DNA of 64,000 bases from Allobranchiibius huperziae (GTDB lineage: Bacteria; Actinomycetota; Actinomycetes; Actinomycetales; Dermatophilaceae). The translations under genes and the position numbers were made by a program. The notes beneath the pieces were generated by a model that saw only the letters and a program-made list of their open reading frames with translations, ran no database searches and was not told the DNA's origin. The first letter of the stretch is position 1. Each line of letters opens with the position of its first letter. Shown here one piece after another: positions 9,081 to 17,207 of the stretch. The stretch is taken from contig NZ_JACCFW010000001.1 in the NCBI RefSeq assembly GCF_013410455.1, forward strand, positions 1,380,929 through 1,444,928. The letters run 5' to 3'.

Positions 9081-9441
9081 CGTTCGTCCCAGGCGGGCTG
9101 CCACAGCTCGGTGCGGTGGCCCCTCGGGGTCGTTGACCCGCCCGAACCGGCGGGTCCTTCCACCTCCTGCAGCTCATCCGTGACGTCGGCTCCACGCTCG
9201 CGCAGCTGCGCGAGCATCGCGTCCAGGTCGCGGACCCGGAAGTCGATCATGCATCGCTGGTCGGAGGACCTGAGGTAACCGGTGCCGGAGTCGATTGTCG
9301 CGAAGGCGGTCGACCCGGCGTCCGGACGCCGCAGGCCGTGTCCGTCGGCGTTCAGGCCGAAGGCCTCGCGATACCGGGCGCCGAGAGCCGCCGGGCCGCC
9401 GCTCGCAGAAAGTAGCCGCCGATGCCGAGCACGCGTTCCAC
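9081..9441 (-). pseudogene. Decayed VOC/glyoxalase-family gene
   Basis: On the minus strand the frames contain recognisable pieces of a VOC-fold protein: a GTG-initiated VERVLGIGGYFLR start, then in another frame AALGARYREAFGLNADG and the central MIDFRVRDLDAMLAQLRERG, then in a third frame RFGRVNDPEG, and finally HRTELWQPAWDE. At least three frameshifts are needed to join them. The order and spacing match intact VOC proteins of about 120 residues, so this is a decayed gene rather than a chance similarity. It abuts the tRNA-Val 3' end. Confidence 0.75.
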
Positions 9442-9801
9442 CCGAACAGCCAGTCAGGACGGCTGCGGTGTCTGCGCGGTCGCCCGGACGCGCGCCGGGT
9501 GCAGGAAAGTGAGCGCAGGGCCGAATTCCTTCGCGACGGGCCGGCCGTGGCGCGGGAACGTGACCGCGAGGCCGATCACCCACCCCAGTTCCGTCAGCCC
9601 GGGCGAGATCCCCAGCGCTCCTCTAGGCCGCCTGAGAACGCAACCCACCGGCCGAAGTGATCGCACGGGCCCACGTCCTACACCTACGGCGTCCAGCAGC
9701 GTTGGAAAGTGACCGCGCGGCCCGCATCCCACCCGTGGCGCGTACGGCGCATCCGCGACGGGCTAAGACGTGCGCGCCACCTGCTGGTACGAATGGTCGC
9801 C
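9442..9801. other. Gene-free stretch upstream of nif3
   Basis: I see no convincing gene in these 360 bp. One short minus-strand frame is open but has low-complexity composition. Four loosely similar TCAC(G/T)TTCC-like words on the minus strand are too degenerate and irregularly spaced to call a repeat. A possible -10 TACGAA sits 8 nt before the nif3 start. Confidence 0.5.
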
Positions 9802-10680
9802 ATGACGACGAGTGCGCACGACATGAGCCTGGCCCAGGTGGTGGCGGTGCTGGACGGGTTCTATCCGCCGGAGACGGCGGCGTCGTGGGACCAGGTCGGG
9901 CTGGTCACCGGCGATCCGGCGCAACCCGTACGCCGCGTGCACTTCGCCGTCGATCCGACCCGGGCGGTCGTCGACGAGGCCGTCGAGGCCGGGGCCGATC
10001 TGCTGGTCACCCACCATCCGCTGTTGCTGCGGGGGGTGCACTCGGTCGCCACCACCACCGCCAAGGGTGCCGTCGTCACCACGGCCGTCGTCGCCGACCT
10101 GGCTATCTACTGCGCGCACACGAACGCCGACATCGCCCGGCCCGGCGTCAACGACGCCCTGGCGGCTGCGGCCGGACTGTCCGACGACTGCGCGCCGTTG
10201 GGCATGGAGGACGGCCAGCCGATCGGGCGCGTCGGCCGTCTGCCCGAGGCGGTGACGCTGCGGGAGTTCGCGACCCGCCTGGCCGACGCGCTGCCTGCGA
10301 CGCCGGTCGGCCTACGCGTCGCAGGGGATCCGAGCGCCCTGGTGCAGACCGTGGCGGTGATGGGCGGGGCGGGCGACGACCGCTTCGACGACGTACGCGC
10401 CCACGGCGCCGACGTCTACGTCACGGCCGACCTGCGCCACCACCCGGCGCTCGAAGCGCGGGAGGAGGCGGGCGACGGACCGCCGTACCTGATCGACGCC
10501 GGGCACTACGCGACGGAGCACCTGTGGCTCGCCGCGGCGGCGTCGCGTCTCGCGGAGGCGCTGCAGGCACGTATCGTCACGCACGTCTCCGATCTGCGGA
10601 CCGACCCGTGGGACTTCACCGTGGGACGCCCGACCCCGGATCGCACACCTCAATACTCCAGGAGCTCCCATGAAAGCTGA
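9802..10680 (+). CDS. Nif3-like dinuclear metal-centre protein
   Basis: A 292-aa member of the NIF3/YbgI family, a hexameric metal-binding fold whose physiological role is still debated. The metal-site motifs are visible: WDQVGL and then LLVTHHPLLLRG near the N-terminus, IYCAHTNAD, and the C-terminal LIDAGHYATEHLW with its His and Glu ligands. ATG at 9802 is chosen; ATG at 9793 is also in frame. The end overlaps the next gene by 11 nt. The pair nif3 / Zn-ribbon gene followed by the rnhA-cobC fusion is the same as Rv2230c-Rv2229c-Rv2228c in M. tuberculosis. Confidence 0.93.
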   Translation: MTTSAHDMSLAQVVAVLDGFYPPETAASWDQVGLVTGDPAQPVRRVHFAVDPTRAVVDEAVEAGADLLVTHHPLLLRGVHSVATTTAKGAVVTTAVVADLAIYCAHTNADIARPGVNDALAAAAGLSDDCAPLGMEDGQPIGRVGRLPEAVTLREFATRLADALPATPVGLRVAGDPSALVQTVAVMGGAGDDRFDDVRAHGADVYVTADLRHHPALEAREEAGDGPPYLIDAGHYATEHLWLAAAASRLAEALQARIVTHVSDLRTDPWDFTVGRPTPDRTPQYSRSSHES

Positions 10681-11410
10681 CACCAGTCGCCAGTGGCGGT
10701 TGCTCGACTTGCAGAAGCTCGACACCCGCCTGGACCAGATCGCGCACCGGGAGCGCACCCTCCCGCTCAACGCCGAGGTCGAGCAGGCCCAGCAGCAGGT
10801 CCGCACCGTCGAGGAGGAGGTCGTGCTCGCGCGCACGGCGTTGTCCGATGTCGACCGTGAGATCACCCGGGCAGACGTCGACGTGCAGCAGGTCCGCGAC
10901 CGTGCGGCGCGCAACCAGTCCCGGCTCGACGCCGGTCAGGGCACTGCCAAGGACCTGCAGGCGCTGCAGCACGAGCTGGAGGCACTGGCGCGGCGGCAGG
11001 GGGACCTGGAGGAGATCGAGCTGGAGGTCATGGAGCGCGCCGAGGAGCTGCGCACCACGCTGGCCCGACGCGAGGAGGAGTTGGAGACGGGTCGCGCCCG
11101 CCTGGACAAGCTGGAGGGCGAGCGTGGGGGAGAGCTGCGCGAGCTCACCACCGAGCGGGAGCGGATCACCGCGGACCGCTCCAATGTCGCGGCCGGGGTC
11201 GGCCAGGACCTGCTCGACCTCTACACCCGGATCCGTGAGCAGCGGGGCGGTATCGGCGCGGCCGCGTTGAGTCAACGGCGTTGCGGTGGTTGCGGACTGG
11301 AGATCGATCAGTCCGAGCTGGCGCGCATCCGCGGGGCGGCCGACGACGAGGTGCTGCGGCACGACGAATGCGGACGCATCCTGGTGCGGACCGCGGAATC
11401 GGGGCTGTGA
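10670..11410 (+). CDS. Coiled-coil protein with C-terminal zinc ribbon (zf-RING_7 type)
   Basis: A 246-aa protein. Residues about 10-195 are a long charged coiled-coil hairpin rich in Glu, Arg and Leu. Residues about 203-240 form a zinc ribbon (CGGCGLEI, later DECGRILV). In most relatives the second knuckle is CxxC; here the first Cys is replaced and the sequence reads LRHDECG, so the site may be CCHC. Homologues are proposed to act as nucleic-acid or protein adaptors, but no reaction is established. It overlaps nif3 by 11 nt and is followed after 4 nt by the RNase H gene, indicating one transcript. Confidence 0.9.
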   Translation: MKADTSRQWRLLDLQKLDTRLDQIAHRERTLPLNAEVEQAQQQVRTVEEEVVLARTALSDVDREITRADVDVQQVRDRAARNQSRLDAGQGTAKDLQALQHELEALARRQGDLEEIELEVMERAEELRTTLARREEELETGRARLDKLEGERGGELRELTTERERITADRSNVAAGVGQDLLDLYTRIREQRGGIGAAALSQRRCGGCGLEIDQSELARIRGAADDEVLRHDECGRILVRTAESGL

Positions 11411-11414
11411 GCCG

Positions 11415-12626
11415 GTGGCGCGCGAACTCATCGTCGAGGCGGACGGCGGTTCCCGGGGCAATCCCGGTGTGGCCGGGTACGGCGCGCTGGTGCGGGATGC
11501 CGCGTCCGGGGAGCTGCTGGCCGAGCGGGCCGCACCCCTCGGCAAGGCCAGCAACAACGTCGCGGAGTATTCCGGTCTGATCGCCGGGCTCGAGGCCGCC
11601 GAGGCGATCGACCCCGGTGCGCGGGTCGCCGTGCGGATGGACTCCAAGCTGGTCGTCGAGCAGATGGCCGGCCGCTGGAAGATCAAGCACGAGGACATGA
11701 AGAGGCTTGCGCTGGAGGCGAACTCCTTCGTACGCCGGCGGCGCGCGCTGGGCGGCGACGTCACCTGGACGTGGATACCGCGCGAGATCAACAAGGACGC
11801 CGACAAGCTCAGCAACGACGGGATGGACGGGCGGCGCGTCGTACGGGACCTGTGGAGCCCCGACGGCATCGATACCGCACCCGCTGCCGAGGCAGGCACC
11901 CCTGCGGCCGCCGGGGACACGGTGGACCACACCGGGACGCTCTTCGACACCGAACCCGTCGCGCCGCAGGCGCCCACGACCGCACGCCGACCGGATGTCG
12001 CGACGGCGACCACCATCGTCCTGCTGCGGCACGGTGTCACGGACTTCACGGTCGGGCAGAAGCTGGACGGGCGGGGTGGGGCCGACCCGAGCCTGAACGC
12101 GCAGGGTCGCCGTCAGGCGGCCGCCGCGGCGGACGAGCTGGCCGCCCGACTCACCGGAGCGGTGCACGTGGTGTCCTCCTCGCTCACGCGGGCCAGAGAG
12201 ACCGGGGAGTCGGCTGCCCGGGCGCTCGGTGTGGCGCTCCAGGTCGATGCCGACTGGGACGAGCAGGACGTCGGCACCTGGGACGGCCTGACTTTCGCCG
12301 AGATCGAGGCGGCACACCCGGGCGAGCTGTCCCAGATGCGGTCGGACGCGGACTTCCGCCCGGACGGCGGCGAGTCGCACACCGAGCTCGTCGCGCGCGT
12401 CGCCACAGCGTTCCGGCGGGCCGTGGACGCGGCGGGCCCCGGTGGCACGGTGGTCGTGGCCACCCACCGCAAGCCGCTGATGGTCGTCCTCGCCCTCATC
12501 CTCGGCATCTCGGGAGAGACCGCGTGGATGCTGCAGGCCGACCCCGCGTCCCTGACCACGCTGCAGGTCTGGGCCGACGGGCGTGCTGTCGTGCAGAACC
12601 TCAACGTGACCCATCACCTGCCGTGA
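11415..12626 (+). CDS. Bifunctional RNase HI / histidine phosphatase (CobC-like)
   Basis: A 403-aa fusion. Residues 1-135 are an RNase HI domain with the four acidic positions visible (EADGGSRGNPG, NNVAEYSG, RMDSKLVVE, NKDADKLS); it cuts RNA in RNA-DNA hybrids. After an Ala/Pro linker, residues about 200-400 are a histidine-phosphatase domain with LLRHGVTD and the second His in VVATHRKPL. The M. tuberculosis homologue Rv2228c has the same arrangement and its phosphatase domain acts on alpha-ribazole phosphate. GTG at 11415 gives the conserved start ARELIVEADGG. It ends in a GTGA overlap with the next gene. Confidence 0.95.
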   Translation: MARELIVEADGGSRGNPGVAGYGALVRDAASGELLAERAAPLGKASNNVAEYSGLIAGLEAAEAIDPGARVAVRMDSKLVVEQMAGRWKIKHEDMKRLALEANSFVRRRRALGGDVTWTWIPREINKDADKLSNDGMDGRRVVRDLWSPDGIDTAPAAEAGTPAAAGDTVDHTGTLFDTEPVAPQAPTTARRPDVATATTIVLLRHGVTDFTVGQKLDGRGGADPSLNAQGRRQAAAAADELAARLTGAVHVVSSSLTRARETGESAARALGVALQVDADWDEQDVGTWDGLTFAEIEAAHPGELSQMRSDADFRPDGGESHTELVARVATAFRRAVDAAGPGGTVVVATHRKPLMVVLALILGISGETAWMLQADPASLTTLQVWADGRAVVQNLNVTHHLP

Positions 12627-13564
12627 GCGGGTCGGCGAGTCCTGGGCTCAGCCCTCTACGGCCGTTGCGCAGCGAGGAGTTCGCGTCATGGCGCGACGCG
12701 GAGGTGCGTCGCCGCGCGCAGTGGCAGTTCGCGGTGCGCGGTCACGATGCCGACAGCGCAAGAGCGGCTGCGGCCGATTTCGTCGACACGTCCTGGACGC
12801 TGGGAGGATCTGATCCGCTCGCGAACGAAGTTCTGGTGGCTGGTGATTTGATCTCGGGTGGCTGGCTCTGGCTGCGGCGCGATCCGCGCGACGGCGGCGT
12901 GCGGGTGGGGGATTGCACCCTGCCGACCGGTCGCCTGGCGGAGGCTGTCACGGCAGTGACCGCGTACGCGGATCGCGTGGGCACCCGGATGATCACCGCG
13001 GTGTGCTGGCCCGGGGACGTGCACGGCGGCGAGCTCGTCAGCGCTCTCGGCGCCGAGCGTTCCGCGTCGCAGATGGACCTGGCCTTCGGAGTGGACGACC
13101 CGCCGGTGAGTGGTGGCGTCGAGCTGCGGCCGATGACGGACGCCCAGTTCGAGGAATACCGGACGGAGGCCGTCGAGGGTTACGCGCAGGAACGCGCCGA
13201 CGCGGGCGAGCCGCCGGACGTCGCGACCGCGAACGCCCGCGAGTCGTACGAGCGGCTGCTTCCCGACGGCCTCGACTCCGAGGGGCAGTGGCTCTGGACG
13301 GCGTACGACGGTGACGTGCCCGTCGGTCTGCTGTGGATCGGCGCGCACCTGCCGCACGCCTTCGTCTACGACGTGCAGGTCTCCGAGGACCACCGACGTC
13401 GCGGCCTGGGTCGCGCGATCATGCAGGCCGGAGCCGCACATTGCCGGGAAAGCGGACGGACGGGATTGGGCCTCAACGTGTTCGCGCCCAACACAGGGGC
13501 GCGCGCGCTGTACGACCAGCTCGGCTACCGACCCGTCGAGGACTTCTACCGACGCGCGCTCTGA
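12623..13564 (+). CDS. GNAT-family N-acetyltransferase
   Basis: A 313-aa protein with a recognisable GNAT domain in the C-terminal half (residues about 165-313). The acetyl-CoA loop is VSEDHRRRGLGRAIMQAG, followed by NVFAPNTGARALYDQLGY. The N-terminal half looks like a second, degenerate GNAT fold. The substrate is unknown. The GTG start overlaps the stop of the RNase H gene (GTGA), so it belongs to the nif3-to-GNAT operon. It ends 6 bp from the convergent permease gene. Confidence 0.88.
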   Translation: MSGSASPGLSPLRPLRSEEFASWRDAEVRRRAQWQFAVRGHDADSARAAAADFVDTSWTLGGSDPLANEVLVAGDLISGGWLWLRRDPRDGGVRVGDCTLPTGRLAEAVTAVTAYADRVGTRMITAVCWPGDVHGGELVSALGAERSASQMDLAFGVDDPPVSGGVELRPMTDAQFEEYRTEAVEGYAQERADAGEPPDVATANARESYERLLPDGLDSEGQWLWTAYDGDVPVGLLWIGAHLPHAFVYDVQVSEDHRRRGLGRAIMQAGAAHCRESGRTGLGLNVFAPNTGARALYDQLGYRPVEDFYRRAL

Positions 13565-13570
13565 GTCGGC

Positions 13571-14650
13571 TTAGCGAATGACCAGTGTGGTCGCCACCAC
13601 GGTGACCAGGGCCACGGCGGCACTCTCGCCGATGAACCGGAGGGTGTTGATCTGCAGCCCCGCCCGCTTGCAGCGGTCCCGCCACAGCAGAGTGGCGAGC
13701 GACCCCCAGGGCAGCACGATCGAGCCGGTGTTGACGCCGACCAGGAGCGCGAGTGCGCGCTGTGGAGTGTCGGCGGCCGTGGGGCGCAGCGCGAGGTAGG
13801 CCGGAAGGTTGTTGACGACGTTCGCAGTCACCGCACCCACGCCCGCCAGACGCAAGTCGGCCGATACGCCGTGACCGGAGCCCACGAGGTCCGCCAGGGC
13901 CTTGTCCAGCCCGTGCTGGCGGGCGATCTCGACGACGACGAAGAGCGCGAGCACCCCGAGGGCGAGGGTCCAGGGCACCGTCAGGTCGCGCAACGCGGAG
14001 CGGTCCCGGACGGCCAGGGCGGCCACCAGCACGATGGCGGCGACGACGGCCGGGATCGCGGGGGTGATCCCGCTGACGAAGAGGGGTGCCAGCACCACGC
14101 AGGTGGCGCCGGTGAGGATCACGAGCGCCTTGTCGCGCGGAGCGGGAGCCTGCGGGATGTCGTACCCGCCTCGCAGCACCCTGGGGTGCAGCGCGGCGAT
14201 CATCACGACGGTGGCGACGACGGCTGTCACGGCGGGTAACCAGGCAGTGCGGAAGTACGCCGACTGGCCACCGAGATGCGAGAACGTCTGCAACGAGAGC
14301 AGATTGGTCAGGTTGGAGACGGGGAGCAAGAGGGAGGCCGTGTTGGCCAGCCACACGGCGGTGAGCGCGAACGGCAGAGGCGGCAGTTTGCACTGGCGGG
14401 CAAGAGCCACGGCGACGGGGGAGAGGAGCACCGCCGTGGTGTCGAGACTGAGGACGGCGGTGCAGGCGACGCAGAGGGCGACGACCAGCAGCCACAGGCG
14501 CACGCTGCGGCCGCCACCGGCGCGGGCCGCCCAGAACGCGGCGACCTCGAACAGACCCGCGGTCTGACAGACCTCCGCGACGATGCTGATCGCGAGCAGG
14601 AAGATGAGCACGGGCCACACCGGCCCGAGCTCATGAATCAGATGCGTCAC
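13571..14650 (-). CDS. ArsB/NhaD-type (SLC13-like) ion permease
   Basis: A 359-aa integral membrane protein with about ten hydrophobic segments. The segments LSLDTTAVLLSPV and LPVSNLTNLLSL in the first half and VNNLPAYLAL with GVNTGSIVLPWGSLATLLW in the second half form the inverted helical-hairpin repeats of the ArsB/CitM/NhaD superfamily. Members export arsenite or move anions or Na+/H+; no arsR or arsC gene is nearby, so the substrate is left open. GTG at 14650 is taken as the start, 7 bp after the end of yaaA, giving a likely yaaA-permease transcript. Confidence 0.85.
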   Translation of the reverse strand: MTHLIHELGPVWPVLIFLLAISIVAEVCQTAGLFEVAAFWAARAGGGRSVRLWLLVVALCVACTAVLSLDTTAVLLSPVAVALARQCKLPPLPFALTAVWLANTASLLLPVSNLTNLLSLQTFSHLGGQSAYFRTAWLPAVTAVVATVVMIAALHPRVLRGGYDIPQAPAPRDKALVILTGATCVVLAPLFVSGITPAIPAVVAAIVLVAALAVRDRSALRDLTVPWTLALGVLALFVVVEIARQHGLDKALADLVGSGHGVSADLRLAGVGAVTANVVNNLPAYLALRPTAADTPQRALALLVGVNTGSIVLPWGSLATLLWRDRCKRAGLQINTLRFIGESAAVALVTVVATTLVIR

Positions 14651-14657
14651 CGGCTGA

Positions 14658-15404
14658 TCATCGCGCAGTGACCCGGAGTGACCAGGGTCTCGCCCCGGAT
14701 GCGGGCTCGACGAGGTCCGCCTCGAAGCTCGGCTGCAAGGCCTCGCGCAGGGCATGCGGGGTGGTCGGCTCGTCGTCGAACTGGCAGAGCGCGCGGGTGA
14801 CGAGCCCCCGGGTGTGCTTGGCGTTGTGGGTCGCACCCGGCACCTCGATGCGCACCCAGCGGCGCGCGACGGCTCCACGCGGGGTCCATGCGGCGGCGTA
14901 CGTGCTCGACCTGCAGTCGACGACGAGCCGCCGCCCGGCCGCCGCGGTGAGCTCGGCCTCCAGCGGCTCGCGCCACAGACCGGCCAGCGGTCCGAGGCCC
15001 GGCAGGTTGACGCCCATCGAGAGCCGGTACGGCGGCACCTTGTCACCGAGCCGCAGAGCGCCGAAGGCGGCGGACTGCACCAGGATCCAGCGACGTGCGC
15101 GGCGCAGCGCGGCGGGATCGAGCGAGGCCAGATCGAGCGCGTCGTAGAGGACTCCGGTGTAGAGCTGCCCGACGGGCGTGGCGGGGGCGGTGCGCAGTCG
15201 GGCGTTGCGTGCGATGTCGTCGGTGAGGTTGGGGCTGACGCCGAGCACTGTGGCCGCGTCGGGTCGGCCCGAGACCTCGCCGAGAGCGTCGAGGACGGCA
15301 TCGCGCGTAGCGCTCAGAGCGGGGAAGGAGAGGCGGGCGAGATCGAGGGCGGCGCCACGGCTACGACCGCGCTTGGACTCCGACGGGGGCAGCAGCACGA
15401 GCAC
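14658..15404 (-). CDS. yaaA: Peroxide stress protein YaaA
   Basis: A 248-aa protein of the YaaA/DUF328 family. The N-terminus MLVLLPPSESKRG and the core segments LYTGVLYDALDL, SAAFGALRLGDKVPPYRLSM and LVVDCRSSTYAAAW are diagnostic. In E. coli YaaA lowers free intracellular iron during H2O2 stress and binds DNA. GTG at 15404 lies 6 nt after a TAGGGT hexamer without a Shine-Dalgarno sequence, so the mRNA is probably leaderless. The permease gene follows after 7 bp. Confidence 0.93.
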   Translation of the reverse strand: MLVLLPPSESKRGRSRGAALDLARLSFPALSATRDAVLDALGEVSGRPDAATVLGVSPNLTDDIARNARLRTAPATPVGQLYTGVLYDALDLASLDPAALRRARRWILVQSAAFGALRLGDKVPPYRLSMGVNLPGLGPLAGLWREPLEAELTAAAGRRLVVDCRSSTYAAAWTPRGAVARRWVRIEVPGATHNAKHTRGLVTRALCQFDDEPTTPHALREALQPSFEADLVEPASGARPWSLRVTAR

Positions 15405-15410
15405 GACCGC

Positions 15411-15416
15411 ACCCTA
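15411..15416 (-). promoter_or_regulatory. -10 hexamer of yaaA, leaderless type
   Basis: Minus-strand TAGGGT, then 6 nt, then the GTG start of yaaA. No Shine-Dalgarno sequence is present. Confidence 0.5.
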
Positions 15417-15580
15417 GAGGGACTGCTCTTGAGCGCGACGTGCAGGGGATTGGGAGCGGTGCACGGGCTGTGGTCCAGCGCGTTCGGCGCGCCTGTGGAC
15501 GGGCAGTCCAGAGCAAGGGGGATGTGGATAACTAGTGCTCGAATAATGTTGTCAAATATGAAGATTCATGCAATCAATCC

Positions 15581-15609
15581 TTGTGATGGGCATCGAACGC
15601 GCGTACGAT
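15581..15609 (+). promoter_or_regulatory. Promoter of DUF222 copy 1
   Basis: TTGTGA at 15581-15586 and TACGAT at 15604-15609 are separated by 17 bp, a good housekeeping-type promoter. The -10 is overlapped by the SOS-like box at 15593-15608. A second copy with the same spacing lies at 42321-42349. Confidence 0.65.
15593..15608 (+). promoter_or_regulatory. LexA (SOS) box candidate, copy 1
   Basis: TCGAAC-GCGC-GTACGA differs at one position from the actinobacterial LexA consensus TCGAAC-N4-GTTCGA. It overlaps the -10 hexamer, where LexA would block RNA polymerase. The same 16 bp stand at 42333-42348. Confidence 0.65.
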
Positions 15610-15653
15610 GAGAGGCAGATCACAATCCGCTGGCCGAGTAGGAGAAGGGGTGG

Positions 15654-17087
15654 GTGCGGATGAGTGTCGAGGGGATCTCACGGGTGCCTGATGCGCCGCG
15701 TCCAGCCGCTCCGACGGTGATGCCCGCTGGCCCCGGTGCTGCGGCGGGGTTGCTCGCGGACCTGGACGTCCTCACTTCCCGCCTGAGGGACTGGCCCGGT
15801 GCGCTCTACCAGTTGAGCGAGGGGCAGCTGGGCGGGTTCGTGGCCACCATGGTCGGCCTGGTCTCCCGGGCGGAGTCGCTGGCGGCGGTCGCCACGACCG
15901 AGGCCGTCACCCGCGGGGTCGTCGCGAACTCCACCGCGACCGATGCCGGTGGCTGGGTCGGTGCGTGTGTCGCCGAGAGCGAGGGTGTCGCGGAGCCGGC
16001 GGTCTGCCGCCGGATCGGCTCGGTCGCCACCGGGTGTGCCGATCCGCGGAACCGGGTGGTGGCGGATGCGTTGGCCGCGGGGGTGGTCACGGTGCACTGT
16101 GCGCGGGTGGCGTTGCGGGAGGTTCCGAAGGTGTTGCCGGTGATCCCCGGTGCGGAGCGGGATGAGGTGCTGTGCTGGTACCTGGCGTTGTCGCACACCG
16201 GGACCCGCACGTTGCGGGACCTGTCGGCGCGGATCATCGGCCGGTTCGCCCCCGAGGTGTTGGTCGCGCAGGAGGAGCACCAGCAGGCCTGCGAGACGTT
16301 GACCTGGGCCGACCTGCCCAACGGGCTGACCCGGCTGACCGCGGACCTGTCCACCGGTCACGCCGCGGTCATCAAACACGCCATCCAGGCTCTTTCCGCA
16401 CCCCGCTCTGACGGGAACACTGCTGATGCCGCGGCCGACCCGACGCCGAGCGCGGCCCCCAGTGCTCCTGGCGCAGTGACGGAGCGGGACACCCGCACCC
16501 CGAGCAAGCGGCGTGCGGACGCACTGACCGAGCTCGCCGAGGTGGCGGCCCGGTTGTTGGACGGGGACCGCTCGCACAGCAGCGGCACCGTTGGCGGGTC
16601 GGCCAAGATCGTGATCACCCTCGATCGTCAGACCCTGATCGACCAGCTCTCCGCCGCCGGTCACCTACCCGGGATCGGGCGGACGATCAACGGTGACCTG
16701 CTCGACGCCGGGACCCTGCGCCGGATGGCATGCGACGCCGACCTCATCCCCGCCGTCCTGGGTGGTGAGTCCGAACCATTGGACGTCGGCCGCACCAAAC
16801 GCCTGTTCACCGGCGGCCTGCGCACCGCGATCATCCACCGCGACCGGCACTGCACGTTCCCCGGTTGCGACCGACCACCCGACTGGTGCGATGCCCACCA
16901 CATCACCCCCTGGTGGGCCGGCGGACAGACAACCCTGAGCAACGCCGCACTGCTATGCGCCAGGCACCACACCATCGTCCACCGCGACCTGCTCACCGCC
17001 AACGTCACCACCACCGGCGTCACCTGGGACCTCACCCCCGGACTCATGCCGGGGCGGCCCGATGTTGCCGGGCGGGGCGCAGCATGA
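15654..17087 (+). CDS. DUF222 / HNH endonuclease protein (13E12 family), copy 1
   Basis: A 477-aa protein of the DUF222 family with a C-terminal HNH nuclease domain. Residues about 20-300 are DUF222, including VARAL-type repeats around RVALREVPKVLPVIPGA. The HNH motif is CTFPGCDRPP, then CDAHHITPWWAGG, then LLCARHHTIVHRD, with zinc cysteines and catalytic His intact. The family is multicopy in actinobacteria (13E12 repeats of M. tuberculosis); its biological role is unknown. GTG 15654 and ATG 15660 are both behind AGGAGAAGGGG. An SOS-like box overlaps the promoter. A paralogue lies at 42394. Confidence 0.9.
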   Translation: MRMSVEGISRVPDAPRPAAPTVMPAGPGAAAGLLADLDVLTSRLRDWPGALYQLSEGQLGGFVATMVGLVSRAESLAAVATTEAVTRGVVANSTATDAGGWVGACVAESEGVAEPAVCRRIGSVATGCADPRNRVVADALAAGVVTVHCARVALREVPKVLPVIPGAERDEVLCWYLALSHTGTRTLRDLSARIIGRFAPEVLVAQEEHQQACETLTWADLPNGLTRLTADLSTGHAAVIKHAIQALSAPRSDGNTADAAADPTPSAAPSAPGAVTERDTRTPSKRRADALTELAEVAARLLDGDRSHSSGTVGGSAKIVITLDRQTLIDQLSAAGHLPGIGRTINGDLLDAGTLRRMACDADLIPAVLGGESEPLDVGRTKRLFTGGLRTAIIHRDRHCTFPGCDRPPDWCDAHHITPWWAGGQTTLSNAALLCARHHTIVHRDLLTANVTTTGVTWDLTPGLMPGRPDVAGRGAA

Positions 17088-17131
17088 GACGCCGTCGTGA
17101 ATGCCCCTGCTGTTCCTTCTCCGTTCACGGT

Positions 17132-17160
17132 TTGCAAGAGCGCGGATCTGGGAATATGAA
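17132..17160 (+). promoter_or_regulatory. Promoter of the repeat-protein/JmjC cassette
   Basis: TTGCAA at 17132-17137, a 17-bp spacer and TATGAA at 17155-17160 form one of the best matches to a housekeeping promoter in the window. It lies 47 bp before the start codon of the repeat protein. Confidence 0.6.
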
Positions 17161-17207
17161 AAGTGCGGTGTCGGATTCGGCATCCACGCTCGAGGAAAGG
17201 AATCGGC

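Larger units (their letters stand above)
15517..17087 (+). repeat. Dispersed DUF222/HNH element, copy 1 (leader plus gene)
   Basis: The segment from ATGTGGAT upstream of the promoter to the end of the DUF222 gene is collinear with 42257-43845. The leader has the same length in both copies (143 nt from GGGG to the inner ATG), with the -35, -10 and SOS box at identical offsets. One internal stretch (16386-16553) is identical over 168 bp. No terminal inverted repeats or target-site duplication were found, so this is a gene-family repeat rather than an IS element. Confidence 0.75.

Noticed and set aside
9454-9732. A 92-codon minus-strand frame upstream of the VOC remnant
   Set aside because: No ribosome site, no recognisable domain, and composition typical of random GC-rich frames.
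13571-14650. Arsenite efflux pump ArsB as a firm name
   Set aside because: The fold fits, but no arsR, arsC or arsA is nearby and the family moves several kinds of ion.
15678-16664. Antisense open frames across both DUF222 genes
   Set aside because: They only mirror the conserved coding strand; their mutual similarity follows from the paralogy.
15517-17087. DUF222/HNH element as an insertion sequence or intron homing nuclease
   Set aside because: No terminal inverted repeats, target-site duplications or intron boundaries were found; the genes have their own promoters.
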